From the NCBI GenBank assembly GCA_905478325.1, contig CAJQIB010000012.1, positions 1-64,000 on the forward strand: DNA of 64,000 bases, given 5' to 3'. Each line of letters starts with the position of its first letter. Positions within the stretch are counted from its first letter, which is position 1. The notes beneath the pieces are model-generated. The model was given only the letters and a program-made list of their open reading frames with translations. It was not told the origin of the DNA and did no database searches. The position numbers and the translations under genes are program-made. Of this stretch, positions 16,348 through 24,555 are shown piece after piece. This stretch comes from an uncultured Flavobacteriales bacterium. GTDB lineage: Bacteria; Bacteroidota; Bacteroidia; Flavobacteriales_D; Sanyastnellaceae.

Positions 16348-17097
16348 ATGGACACAAAGCGACGCGTAGAAATTTGCTTTTCACCTGCTGAATACAAGCT
16401 CTATCAAGAGAGTTTCCAATTGATCGTGGTCATTGATGTTCTGCGGGCGACCTCTGCCATTTGCACTGCACTCGAAAATGGGGTTGAAAAAATCAAGCCT
16501 GTCGCCTCTGTAGAAGAAGCACGCAAGTGGATGAGCAAAGGATTCATTGCTGCCGCTGAAAGAAATGGAGAGATTGTTGACGGGTTTGAACTGGGTAATA
16601 GCCCCATCGCATATATCGACAGAGCAAAGGAATTTGTTGGCCAAACCATTGTTCTCACGACCACCAATGGCACCAAAGCCATCGATATCGCGAAAGACAA
16701 AAACACCGTCGTCATTGGAGCTTTAAACAATTTAGATGCGCTCACAGCCTGGTTGGTACAGCGCAACGAAGATGTCCTCATTCTGGCTTCTGGCTGGAAA
16801 GACAAATTCAATTTGGAGGACACGATTTGCGCTGGAGCGATTGCAGACGTGCTGATTGATTCAGGTAATTTTATAGCAGACGAAGACAGCACTGTTGCCT
16901 CAAAGTTTCTCTACCGCTCTGCTCGAGACAACATGTTCGCTTTTCTAAAAGCCTCTTCCCATAGACGTCGATTGCGTCGATTGAATTTAAACGAGGATGT
17001 GAAGTACTGCCTAACGCCCAACAATTTGACCACCATCCCCATCTTACGCGATGGATATTTGGTCAAGTTAGGCCATGCTGAACCATCGATTTCTTGA
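16348..17097 (+). CDS. comB: 2-phosphosulfolactate phosphatase family protein ComB
   Basis: ComB-family phosphatase of 249 residues. The reference enzyme removes phosphate from 2-phosphosulfolactate in the archaeal coenzyme M pathway. Motifs: VVIDVLRATSAICTALENG with the catalytic-region DxLRA, GELG-type sequence AAERNGEIVDGFELGNSP, and TTTNGTKAI. Bacterial homologues are widespread where coenzyme M is absent; here sulfolactate could serve sulfonate or sulfonolipid metabolism, but that is inference. No comA or comC lies nearby. The next gene overlaps the end by 23 bases, suggesting an operon. Confidence 0.85.
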   Translation: MDTKRRVEICFSPAEYKLYQESFQLIVVIDVLRATSAICTALENGVEKIKPVASVEEARKWMSKGFIAAAERNGEIVDGFELGNSPIAYIDRAKEFVGQTIVLTTTNGTKAIDIAKDKNTVVIGALNNLDALTAWLVQRNEDVLILASGWKDKFNLEDTICAGAIADVLIDSGNFIADEDSTVASKFLYRSARDNMFAFLKASSHRRRLRRLNLNEDVKYCLTPNNLTTIPILRDGYLVKLGHAEPSIS

Positions 17098-18067
17098 GCT
17101 AAGTCCATCAAAAAAAACGGTTGATTACGTTGAACGACTTGGTCGTTTTACTTGTTTGATTTTGTTGCTCAGCAGCTGGGGGTTTTCTTCACACCGCTGC
17201 ATCCACGACGCTGCCATTCAGACACTCCCCGATCCGCTGTATACATTTTTCAAGTCCCACCGTTCTTGGATTGTCGCACATGCCGTCGACGCCGATTTAC
17301 GGAAGCACGGAGTCATCGGAGAAGCGGAGAAGCATTTCATCGACCTGGACAATTACGGATTCGAACTGGATAGTTTAGTCCATCTATTCCACAGGAATCA
17401 AATCGAAGCCAACAGTATATATGGCGATTCACTGGTCTTTGCGAATGGGATCGGTCCATGGAGCGCCATAACAACCTACTACCGATTGGTGGAGTCATTT
17501 TCAACGAAAAATGAACAGCTGATTCTCAGAAACGCAGTCGATTTAGGGCATTATGTGGCAGACCTACATGTCCCCTTGCATACGACATCCAATTACAACG
17601 GAGCGGAAACGGGGCAGCGCGGAATTCACTCCTTATGGGAAACACAGCTGCCTGAGCAGTTTATTGGAACCTATCAATTGACTCCTGGAATCGATTCGAA
17701 GCTGCCAGCGGCAGTCTATATTGAAGATCACAGAAACTCCATTTGGAATGCGACCTTCACAAGTCACCTGGCTGTCGACAGCGTTTTGTACTTTGAAGCG
17801 CTCATCAGTCTAGAAATGGGCATCAATGCCACCCATGCATATGTCGAACGAGGAAGAACACAACAACGCATGCGATCCCAAGAGTTTGCCACACAGTACC
17901 ACACAGCTTTAGACGGGCAAGTTGAACGGCGCATGCAGCAATCCATATCCACAATTGGCAACCTTTGGTATTCTGCTTGGATTGACGCTGGTCAACCCAG
18001 CCTGCAATCAAAGACAGTCTCTGGACATTCTTGGTGGGCGAAAATCAAACAATGGATCATACAATGA
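17075..18067 (+). CDS. S1/P1-nuclease-like (zinc phospholipase C-like) secreted protein
   Basis: A protein of 330 residues with a hydrophobic export segment (FTCLILLLSSWGFSSH). The zinc-site pattern of the S1/P1 nuclease and phospholipase C fold is visible: a Trp that becomes the N-terminus after cleavage followed by GFSSH, then AHAVDADLR, KHFIDLDNYG, HYVADLHVPLHTTSNYNG (HxxxDxHxPLH), and GIHSLWETQL where the usual HxxxD ligand pair reads H...E. Whether it cuts nucleic acids or phospholipids cannot be told. The start overlaps comB by 23 bases, and the first 25 residues before the hydrophobic core are unusually long. The DUF3524 gene overlaps its stop in an ATGA. Confidence 0.78.
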   Translation: MLNHRFLELSPSKKTVDYVERLGRFTCLILLLSSWGFSSHRCIHDAAIQTLPDPLYTFFKSHRSWIVAHAVDADLRKHGVIGEAEKHFIDLDNYGFELDSLVHLFHRNQIEANSIYGDSLVFANGIGPWSAITTYYRLVESFSTKNEQLILRNAVDLGHYVADLHVPLHTTSNYNGAETGQRGIHSLWETQLPEQFIGTYQLTPGIDSKLPAAVYIEDHRNSIWNATFTSHLAVDSVLYFEALISLEMGINATHAYVERGRTQQRMRSQEFATQYHTALDGQVERRMQQSISTIGNLWYSAWIDAGQPSLQSKTVSGHSWWAKIKQWIIQ

Positions 18068-19173
18068 ACTTGCTTTTGCTTGATCCTTTCCACACGGGCT
18101 CTCATGCCTATTGGTCGAATGCATTGACAACTCGATTGAATGAACGAAGCCGTGTAAAGGTGGAGCTGCTCACCCTCCAAGGAAGACATTGGAAATGGCG
18201 AATGCACGGCAGCGCCGCTGCTTTCGCTTCCATTATAGAGGAAACAAACACGCTACCGAATGCCATCTTAACCACAGACATGATGGATGTCGCTGCATTC
18301 AGAGGGCTCCTGCCTGCGAGGTGGCGGGCGGTGCCCATCATTCAGTATTTCCATGAGAACCAACTCACCTTTCCGTGGAACAAGGCAGACCCGGATTTTC
18401 GCAATGGACAAAACCGAACCTATGGCTTCATGAACATCCAATCCGCACTCGCCGCCGATACGGTGTGGTTCAATTCCGCACATCACCGGAAACAGTTCCT
18501 CGATGCTGTTCACCATTTTTTATCCGAGCAACCCGACCACAAGCTATCAACCGCTCGGGACCGCATAAACACAAAAAGTACCGTGATGCCCATTGGGATA
18601 GATTGCAACACGGCCCTTGAGCCCAGTGAACTCGTCTCACTCAAAAAAGAGAAGATACCTGTGCTTTTGTGGAATCATCGGTGGGAACATGACAAAGCCC
18701 CAGATTATTTTTTCGGATCACTGGTCGAACTGAGCCAACAAAATATAGATTTCAAATTGGTTCTTCTTGGTCAGCAATTCGATCGCATGCCTCAAGCCTG
18801 GAAAGACATTCACGACACATTCAAAGATCAAATCTTACACACGGGATACACTGATTCCCGCCACGAATACTTCAATTGGCTCAATTCATGTGACTTTCTC
18901 ATTCATGATCCGAGACAAGAATACTTTGGGATTAGCGTATTGGAAGCCATGCAATCCGGTGTAGTCCCATTGGTCTCAAAAGGCCACGCCTACGACGATT
19001 GGATGCCGGCAGCGTTTTTTCGAGATTCCTCGTGCAGCATAAGTGAACAACTCATCGATTTTCAAGCAGACTTCAAGAACTATCAAAATCTAGCCAGACA
19101 AGCTGCCAAAACATTCAAGTGGGATAACATTTTGCCGCTGTATGAAGAACAACTTAGCACATATGTCAATTGA
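18064..19173 (+). CDS. DUF3524 glycosyltransferase, tRNA-queuosine alpha-mannosyltransferase-like
   Basis: A GT-B type glycosyltransferase of 369 residues. The N-terminal half matches DUF3524, the domain of animal GTDC1/QTMAN, which mannosylates queuosine in tRNA-Asp: LLLLDPFHTGSHAYW, VELLTLQGRHWKWRMHG, DMMDVAAF, IQYFHENQLTFPW, YGFMNIQSALAADTVWFNS. The C-terminal half is a GT4-like nucleotide-sugar domain (VLLWNHRWEHDKAPDYF, FGISVLEAMQSGVVPLVS). The start is the ATG in an ATGA overlap with the previous stop; upstream in-frame ATGs at 18031 and 18052 lie inside that gene. The bacterial substrate has not been deduced. No queuosine synthesis gene is in the window. Confidence 0.85.
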   Translation: MNLLLLDPFHTGSHAYWSNALTTRLNERSRVKVELLTLQGRHWKWRMHGSAAAFASIIEETNTLPNAILTTDMMDVAAFRGLLPARWRAVPIIQYFHENQLTFPWNKADPDFRNGQNRTYGFMNIQSALAADTVWFNSAHHRKQFLDAVHHFLSEQPDHKLSTARDRINTKSTVMPIGIDCNTALEPSELVSLKKEKIPVLLWNHRWEHDKAPDYFFGSLVELSQQNIDFKLVLLGQQFDRMPQAWKDIHDTFKDQILHTGYTDSRHEYFNWLNSCDFLIHDPRQEYFGISVLEAMQSGVVPLVSKGHAYDDWMPAAFFRDSSCSISEQLIDFQADFKNYQNLARQAAKTFKWDNILPLYEEQLSTYVN

Positions 19174-19824
19174 CGAGACTGACGAATACATGATCAGTCT
19201 TCATCCCACATTTAAGCTCTTAAAGAAACATCGGGTTCTGAATCATTTTCTTGCGTGATCTTTTGAAAACCTCTGCTAGCGTGATGCACTTTTTTAGAAT
19301 TCGCCGGAATTGAAAAGATCCAGATTGGATGATTTAATACATCCACCATTGTATTTCACAACTCAGGGTAGCATTGAATCTGTTTTCTCAAACTTCAGAC
19401 ACCGTATTGATCGAGATCGACAAAACAGTCCCAAAAACCAACGAACTCAAGCAAGCCCTCTCGATCAACACCCTATTCTCAACTTATGAACGAGAAAAAG
19501 TTCATTAAATCATCTATCAAGAAAAAATTGACACACTCAATCCGACCGCAAAAAGCATATTTTATATAAAGATTATATTTATGTATTTATCTCTATATCA
19601 ATAGTTTAAAATTATAGATATCGACTAATTGCGACTTAATACATATCGATAGCTATATGTTAATTGGTGATTTGAACTCCTAAATCTAATTTAACGAAAA
19701 GTCAATATGTCGAGCATTTTTTTTTCCGCTAGTTTATCCAAATCTTGCACGCTCAAGGAGGAAATTGACTTTCGTCAGTAAGACTCCGATTTTGTTAACA
19801 CGACCCTACAGATCTAAAAAAATC
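19174..19824. other. AT-rich region upstream of dnaA, candidate replication origin
   Basis: 650 bases without a gene, lying between the convergently irrelevant end of a plus-strand run and dnaA. The segment 19561-19620 has only 7 G/C in 60 bases, far below the surrounding genes, and would unwind easily. One DnaA-box-like TTATCCAAA occurs at 19734-19742. An imperfect inverted repeat (ACATAT...ATATGT) lies near 19640-19660. I cannot find a cluster of DnaA boxes, so the origin assignment rests on composition and on the dnaA and parAB context. Confidence 0.4.
19755..19761 (+). promoter_or_regulatory. AAGGAGG Shine-Dalgarno-like sequence before an in-frame TTG of dnaA
   Basis: A perfect anti-SD match AAGGAGG ends three bases before a TTG at 19765 that is in frame with dnaA and 20 codons upstream of the conserved start. 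Such sequences are rare in this window. The spacing is short, so use of the TTG is doubtful. Confidence 0.25.
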
Positions 19825-21267
19825 ATGAGCCAAGAACACTTGACCATTTGGAAAAGCTGCCTTCAAGTCATTGAAGACAACATTACCCCCCAAGCGTTCA
19901 AGACATGGTTTGCTCCGATCAAACCTTTGAAGCTGGAGAGCCAGGTGCTGACAATACAAGTGCCTTCACAATTCTTTTATGAATGGCTTGAAGAGCACTA
20001 CATCAGTTTACTTCGCAAGACAATACGTAAAGAACTTGGACCTGACGCACGGTTGGAGTACAGTATTATTATGGAGAACGTAGGCGCATCGGGGAACCAA
20101 GCCTCCAGCCCTTACACCGTCAAGATTCCAGCATCCAATCGACAGTCCGCAAAAAACCCTACGGTTGCAATGCCCGTTGGCATGCATGAAACTCCGATCA
20201 AAAATCCTTTTGTTATTCCGGGTTTACGAAAGCTCAACATTGATTCAAATCTGAATCCAAATTACAGCTTTGACCAATTCATTGAAGGTGAATGCAATCG
20301 ATTAGCTCGGTCAGCCGGTTACGCTGTCGCGAACAAACCTGGAGGGACAGCCTTCAACCCACTGTTGATTTACGGATCTACAGGACTTGGCAAAACACAT
20401 TTGGCTCACGCCATTGGACTGGAGATCAAGGAACAAAACCCAGAACTCACAGTCCTGTATGTTTCCTCAGAGAAATTCACACATCAATTCATCGATGCCG
20501 TACGTAATAACTCGGTCAATGATTTCAGTCATTTTTATCAAATGATTGACGTGCTCTTGATTGATGACGTTCAGTTCTTCAGTGGAAAAGAGAAAACACA
20601 AGACGTCTTCTTTCATATTTTCAATCACCTGCACCAAACTGGCAAGCAAATCGTTCTCACAAGCGACAAGCCACCAGTGGAGATGCAAGGCATGGAACAA
20701 CGCTTGTTGAGCCGCTTTAAGTGGGGCCTCAGCGCTGACCTTCAAGTCCCTTCTCTTGAAACGCGCATGGCGATTCTAGAGAAAATGATGTACGCAGACG
20801 GCATTGAACTTCCACGTGAAGTTGTAGAGTATCTAGCCTATAGCATCACATCAAATGTGAGAGAGTTGGAAGGCGCTTTAATTTCTTTGATCGCTCAAAG
20901 TAGCCTGAATAAAAAGTCAATCACCCTGGAGCTCGCGAAGCAAATGATTGACAAGTTTGTCAAGAATACCGCACGTGAGGTTAGTATCGATTACATCCAA
21001 AAGGTGGTGTGCGACTACTTCGATTTGCCTTTGGAGTTATTGAAGTCAAAAACGCGCAAACGAGAAATCGTCCAGGCCAGACAAATCGCGATGTACTTCT
21101 CCAAGAAAATGACCAAGAGTTCTCTGGCGAATATTGGTTTGCACTGCGGAGGAAAAGATCACGCGACTGTTCTTCATGCGTGCAGGACGGTCAACAACTT
21201 GCAAGAGACTGACAAGCATTTCAGAAAGTATTTGGACGACTTGGAAAAGAAGTTGGCAATCCACTGA
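19825..21267 (+). CDS. dnaA: Chromosomal replication initiator DnaA
   Basis: AAA+ origin-binding initiator, 480 residues from the chosen start. Domain I begins with MSQEHLTIWKSCLQVIEDNI. The AAA+ core has Walker A GSTGLGKTHLAHA (about residues 183-190) and Walker B VLLIDDVQFFSG, plus the conserved DKPP and LLSRFKWG segments. Domain IV has the DNA-binding DnaA signature GGKDHATVLHACRTV. The reading frame is open upstream to a TTG at 19765, but homologues start at the equivalent of 19825. The 650-base AT-rich region upstream may be oriC. The phosphatase gene follows 11 bases after the stop. Confidence 0.96.
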   Translation: MSQEHLTIWKSCLQVIEDNITPQAFKTWFAPIKPLKLESQVLTIQVPSQFFYEWLEEHYISLLRKTIRKELGPDARLEYSIIMENVGASGNQASSPYTVKIPASNRQSAKNPTVAMPVGMHETPIKNPFVIPGLRKLNIDSNLNPNYSFDQFIEGECNRLARSAGYAVANKPGGTAFNPLLIYGSTGLGKTHLAHAIGLEIKEQNPELTVLYVSSEKFTHQFIDAVRNNSVNDFSHFYQMIDVLLIDDVQFFSGKEKTQDVFFHIFNHLHQTGKQIVLTSDKPPVEMQGMEQRLLSRFKWGLSADLQVPSLETRMAILEKMMYADGIELPREVVEYLAYSITSNVRELEGALISLIAQSSLNKKSITLELAKQMIDKFVKNTAREVSIDYIQKVVCDYFDLPLELLKSKTRKREIVQARQIAMYFSKKMTKSSLANIGLHCGGKDHATVLHACRTVNNLQETDKHFRKYLDDLEKKLAIH

Positions 21268-21278
21268 TTTCGACAGAA

Positions 21279-21713
21279 ATGAAACGTGTGTTGGTGATTT
21301 GCTTGGGCAATATCTGCCGGTCACCTATTGGAGAAGAATTGATTCGACAGCAAGGAATCAAGCACAACCTTTCTTTGGAAGTGGATTCAGCAGGGACCAT
21401 CGATTGGCATGCTGGAAAAGGCCCCGACCCGCGATCCCAAGAAGTCATGCGAGCCCATGGATTGGACATCTCTGATCAGCAGTCGAGGCCACTCAAAGCC
21501 GCTGACTTTGAACATTTCGACGTGATTCTTTGCATGGATCAACAGAACATGATGGACGCCCAGCGCATTGCTAAAGGGCCCGCTGAGTTGCTTTTGTTTG
21601 TAGATGGAGTGGATGTTCCTGACCCGTATTACGGTGGCGAAACAGGATTCCAAAAGGTATATGCGATGTTAGAAAAAGCTTCCATCCATTGGATTGAACA
21701 GTGGTCGAAATAG
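21279..21713 (+). CDS. Low-molecular-weight protein-tyrosine phosphatase
   Basis: A 144-residue cytoplasmic phosphatase. The P-loop CLGNICRS (C8 nucleophile, R14) sits at the N-terminus and the general-acid Asp is in VPDPYYGG near the C-terminus, both exactly as in the family. In bacteria these enzymes often reverse tyrosine phosphorylation of polysaccharide-export kinases, but no kinase is nearby. It lies between dnaA and the RsmI-like gene, which overlaps its end in a different frame if the upstream ATG at 21701 is used. Confidence 0.93.
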   Translation: MKRVLVICLGNICRSPIGEELIRQQGIKHNLSLEVDSAGTIDWHAGKGPDPRSQEVMRAHGLDISDQQSRPLKAADFEHFDVILCMDQQNMMDAQRIAKGPAELLLFVDGVDVPDPYYGGETGFQKVYAMLEKASIHWIEQWSK

Positions 21714-21721
21714 AAGAATTC

Positions 21722-22426
21722 ATGAAGACACTTCATCTCATCCCGAACACCTTGGGAAGCCGAACACCTGAATGGCATCTTGCCGCCTCAGGCATTGAGG
21801 CACTGCGAAATTGCGACCGCGTCATCGCTGAAAGCGAAGGGTCTGCAAGACGCCTTCTTAAAGATGCCTTCCCAACGGAGGACCCGAGAAATAAGGACAT
21901 CTTCCTTTTAAACGAGCACTCAGATCCGCAAGATTTAGTGGAACTGATTCAGTGGTTTCGATCTGATGCTGACATCGCCCTGATGTCCGATTCAGGCTGT
22001 CCCGGAATTGCGGATCCAGGCGCGCCTGCAGTAAGAATTGCTCACAATGCAGGCTGGCGTGTCATTCCGCACATTGGCCCAAGCTCCATCTTGTTGGCGT
22101 TGATGGCATCCGGTATGAATGGCCAACAATTTGCCTTCAAAGGATATTTACCGCGTGATCAGAAGCGCCGTGACCACCTATGGAAAGAAATGCGAGAAGG
22201 ACTGCAACGCAGAAAAGAAACTCAGATTTTCATGGAGCCTCCGTATCGAAACCAAACAACGTTCAATGAATGCTTGGAACGACTCACCTCAGATCAACAA
22301 CTGTGCGTGGCCGTTGACCTCACACTGGAAAGCGAGTGGGTCCGATCAATGAGCATTGAAGAGTGGAAAAAAGCGACTGCTCCAGATCTACAAAAAAGAC
22401 CCTGTTTGTTCTTATTGGGACACTAG
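21722..22426 (+). CDS. RsmI-like SAM-dependent methyltransferase (tetrapyrrole methylase fold)
   Basis: A 234-residue protein with the tetrapyrrole/corrin methylase fold, of the RsmI type that 2'-O-methylates C1402 of 16S rRNA. Visible motifs: LIPNTLG, CDRVIAESEGSARRLLK, IALMSDSGCPGIADPGAPAV, VIPHIGPSSILLALMASG, and FKGYLPRD. It is shorter than classical RsmI (about 280 residues), which is common in Bacteroidota, where such proteins are often annotated just as SAM-dependent methyltransferase. The ATG at 22 kb minus 278 (21722) puts the conserved KTLHLIPN at the N-terminus. It ends 15 bases inside the convergent lipoprotein gene. Confidence 0.82.
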   Translation: MKTLHLIPNTLGSRTPEWHLAASGIEALRNCDRVIAESEGSARRLLKDAFPTEDPRNKDIFLLNEHSDPQDLVELIQWFRSDADIALMSDSGCPGIADPGAPAVRIAHNAGWRVIPHIGPSSILLALMASGMNGQQFAFKGYLPRDQKRRDHLWKEMREGLQRRKETQIFMEPPYRNQTTFNECLERLTSDQQLCVAVDLTLESEWVRSMSIEEWKKATAPDLQKRPCLFLLGH

Positions 22427-23473
22427 CGAGTTCCCTGATTCCGAAATGGACGCTTCCTTTGTCAGGATCTGCTCCAGTTCCCACTGGAATCCGACAACAT
22501 CTCCGACCCGAATCCCTGCTTCAGGAAACCCCTGAGAGCCAAAAGCCTTTTCTGCAGGACACCAACACTCCCACCGATTGAGTCTCAAATCGGCAGTCAT
22601 CAGCTCCTCAAGAACGGGAAGACACTGGCCCTCGTTGCCCCATTCAAATTGCCAAGCTCTCCAACCGAGATCTTCAATCTCGTCTTCAGAACGCAATACC
22701 TGGGTGCGCATCCTTAAGGAAACGGTCGTACCCGAAACAGGTCCTTCCGTCACACCTTGGCCTTTGACATCTCCCCAAGCCAAACAAGGAGACCCCAATA
22801 GAACAGGCTGATTGCACCAGCTTGAATCGGGAATGAAACGCCCCCCTTCAAAATCCGAAATAACGCGCATCCAATTCGACTCATCGGCAAGTGAAGTTCG
22901 ATTACCAGCGTCCCCAAGAACCCTTAATCTAATAAGCAATGCCGCATCTTGGGGTACCAGCGGAGGCGAGCCCGTCAACCCCCACGCCATGTGTGCGGGC
23001 ATCAAACATTCGACACTGTCTCCAGGCAATGCGTGTTCCGTTAATTGCTGGAATCCTGCCGGCCATCCTGAACGTACGCGATGAAATATCAATGGATTGT
23101 TCACATCCCGATCCAACACCAACGTTGAATCTACTAAACGCACCTCAATGTCCCAGTACACCGAATCATCGCTAAAAGCAACCAGTGGATTCGGCATCAA
23201 GAGATCCATTGCTTTCCAACCTCGCGGAGATAGGAGCAATCCTGAACTCAACGACTGAAAACCAGGAGAATCAGACCAACCCCATTGCATGGCCAACGAA
23301 TCGAGCAATTCGCCTTGAGCCTTGAGTTTTTGGAGATTGAACTGAATCAAATCTTCTGCTGAAACCAACGGAATAGCGTTCGATTTTTGATTCGAAACAC
23401 GCGTGTCGCAAGAACAGAGAAACAGGCATGCAATCGCAAATGACACCGCCAAATAATTCCTCACGCGACTCAT
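22412..23473 (-). CDS. Lipoprotein with two FKBP-type PPIase-like domains
   Basis: A 353-residue lipoprotein: hydrophobic signal (YLAVSFAIACLFL) and lipobox LCSC with the modified Cys at residue 22. Two FKBP-like segments are recognisable by their C-terminal halves: ALPGDSVECLMPAHMAWGLT then LVPQDAALLIRLRVL, and later CLPVLEELM, RWECWCPAEKAFG and GIRVGDVVGFQWELEQIL. Both copies are degenerate compared with active FKBPs, so a chaperone or scaffold role may be more likely than catalysis. The ATG at 23473 overlaps the nrnA stop (ATGA), so the two are coupled. An envelope or gliding-type function is only a guess. Confidence 0.72.
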   Translation of the reverse strand: MSRVRNYLAVSFAIACLFLCSCDTRVSNQKSNAIPLVSAEDLIQFNLQKLKAQGELLDSLAMQWGWSDSPGFQSLSSGLLLSPRGWKAMDLLMPNPLVAFSDDSVYWDIEVRLVDSTLVLDRDVNNPLIFHRVRSGWPAGFQQLTEHALPGDSVECLMPAHMAWGLTGSPPLVPQDAALLIRLRVLGDAGNRTSLADESNWMRVISDFEGGRFIPDSSWCNQPVLLGSPCLAWGDVKGQGVTEGPVSGTTVSLRMRTQVLRSEDEIEDLGWRAWQFEWGNEGQCLPVLEELMTADLRLNRWECWCPAEKAFGSQGFPEAGIRVGDVVGFQWELEQILTKEASISESGNSLVSQ

Positions 23474-24522
23474 ACGGGCATCCATTCTTTTAGCAATGAC
23501 TCAAAATAGACCACGGCATCAGCTACGCTGGAATTCTGCATGATTCCTCCCGCGGCATTGCGATGTCCTCCGCCATTAAAATGCGCAGCGACCAGGTCTC
23601 TGACGCTATACTCTCCTTTGGATCGGAAACTCATTTTAACATGCCCTTCTTCTGACCCTTTCATGAATACTGCGACCTCCACCCCTTCCAACGCAAGCGC
23701 TTGATTCACCAATCCTTCTGTATCTCCTGATTGACAGTCAAACCGCTTCATTTCATCTTGAGTCAAGGCAATCAAGGCCGTACGGTGCTCAGGCCACACC
23801 ATGAGCTTTTCACTCATCGCAAAGCCTTGCAACTTAATTTTTGCAATCCTATTGCTGCCAAAAACTTGCTCATGAATCCAAGATTGGTTCACACCACTAT
23901 CCAGCAAATGACCTAAAATCCGATGTGTATTGCCCGTAACTGAATTGAAACGGAAGGATCCGGTATCCGTCATCATACCTGTATACATACATTGAGCCGT
24001 ATCAACACTCAAAGACTCCAATTGGCCCCAGGATTCTATCAAACCATATATCAACTCGCAAGTCGAGCCGCAAACAGGATCAGAAAGCAAGACATCCGCA
24101 AACGTTTCAGGCTCCAAATGATGGTCCACGACAATCTTAAAAGCGTGCGATGATCGGATGATTTCCTCCATTTGTCCTGTGCGCTTGGGACCATTAAAAT
24201 CCAGACACCACAGCACATCCGCATTTGCAATCAAGTCATTCGCCTCCTCTTCCTGATCGTCATGCAGTACAATGTGTTCGGCATACGGCATCCAATTGAA
24301 AAATGAAGGAAATCCATCGGGGAGCACCACACGAGACTGCAAGCCCATCGCCTTTAAATGCTGATGCAGCGCAAGCGACGAGCCCACGGCATCCCCATCA
24401 GGAGATCGATGGGCAACAATGACGATGGATTCTGCTTGCACAGTTCGTTCCCAACATTCAGAAACAACGGGTACACTGAGGACTTCAGAACCCCATCTTG
24501 ACATCTTTTTATCCTTGGACAT
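23470..24522 (-). CDS. nrnA: DHH-family oligoribonuclease / pAp phosphatase NrnA
   Basis: A 350-residue DHH/DHHA1 phosphoesterase, of the type that degrades nanoRNA and dephosphorylates pAp. Motifs: VAHRSPDGDAVGSSLAL (motif I), CLDFNG (motif II), VVDHHLEP (DHH motif), MTDTGSFRF (motif IV), and the C-terminal DHHA1 glycine motif HFNGGGHRNAAGG. The in-frame ATG at 24570 lies beyond the divergent gene's start; the ATG at 24522 is preceded by TAACTTG six bases upstream and gives a family-like N-terminus. It is the first gene of a two-gene unit with the FKBP-like lipoprotein. Confidence 0.9.
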   Translation of the reverse strand: MSKDKKMSRWGSEVLSVPVVSECWERTVQAESIVIVAHRSPDGDAVGSSLALHQHLKAMGLQSRVVLPDGFPSFFNWMPYAEHIVLHDDQEEEANDLIANADVLWCLDFNGPKRTGQMEEIIRSSHAFKIVVDHHLEPETFADVLLSDPVCGSTCELIYGLIESWGQLESLSVDTAQCMYTGMMTDTGSFRFNSVTGNTHRILGHLLDSGVNQSWIHEQVFGSNRIAKIKLQGFAMSEKLMVWPEHRTALIALTQDEMKRFDCQSGDTEGLVNQALALEGVEVAVFMKGSEEGHVKMSFRSKGEYSVRDLVAAHFNGGGHRNAAGGIMQNSSVADAVVYFESLLKEWMPV

Positions 24523-24543
24523 GCCACGCAAGTTACCACGGGC

Positions 24544-24551
24544 TAATTTTG
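24544..24551 (+). promoter_or_regulatory. -7 box TAATTTTG four bases before the DUF6702 gene
   Basis: TAATTTTG is followed by TTCC and the ATG at 24556. It lies 22 bases from the start of the divergent nrnA, so the two promoters must overlap. Confidence 0.6.
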
Positions 24552-24555
24552 TTCC

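Noticed and set aside
20806-20825. TTCCACGTGAAG inside dnaA as a possible parS site
   Set aside because: Only about 11 of 16 positions fit the parS consensus, and other CACGTG sites in the window (for example near 26925 and 44166) score equally, so it is at chance level.
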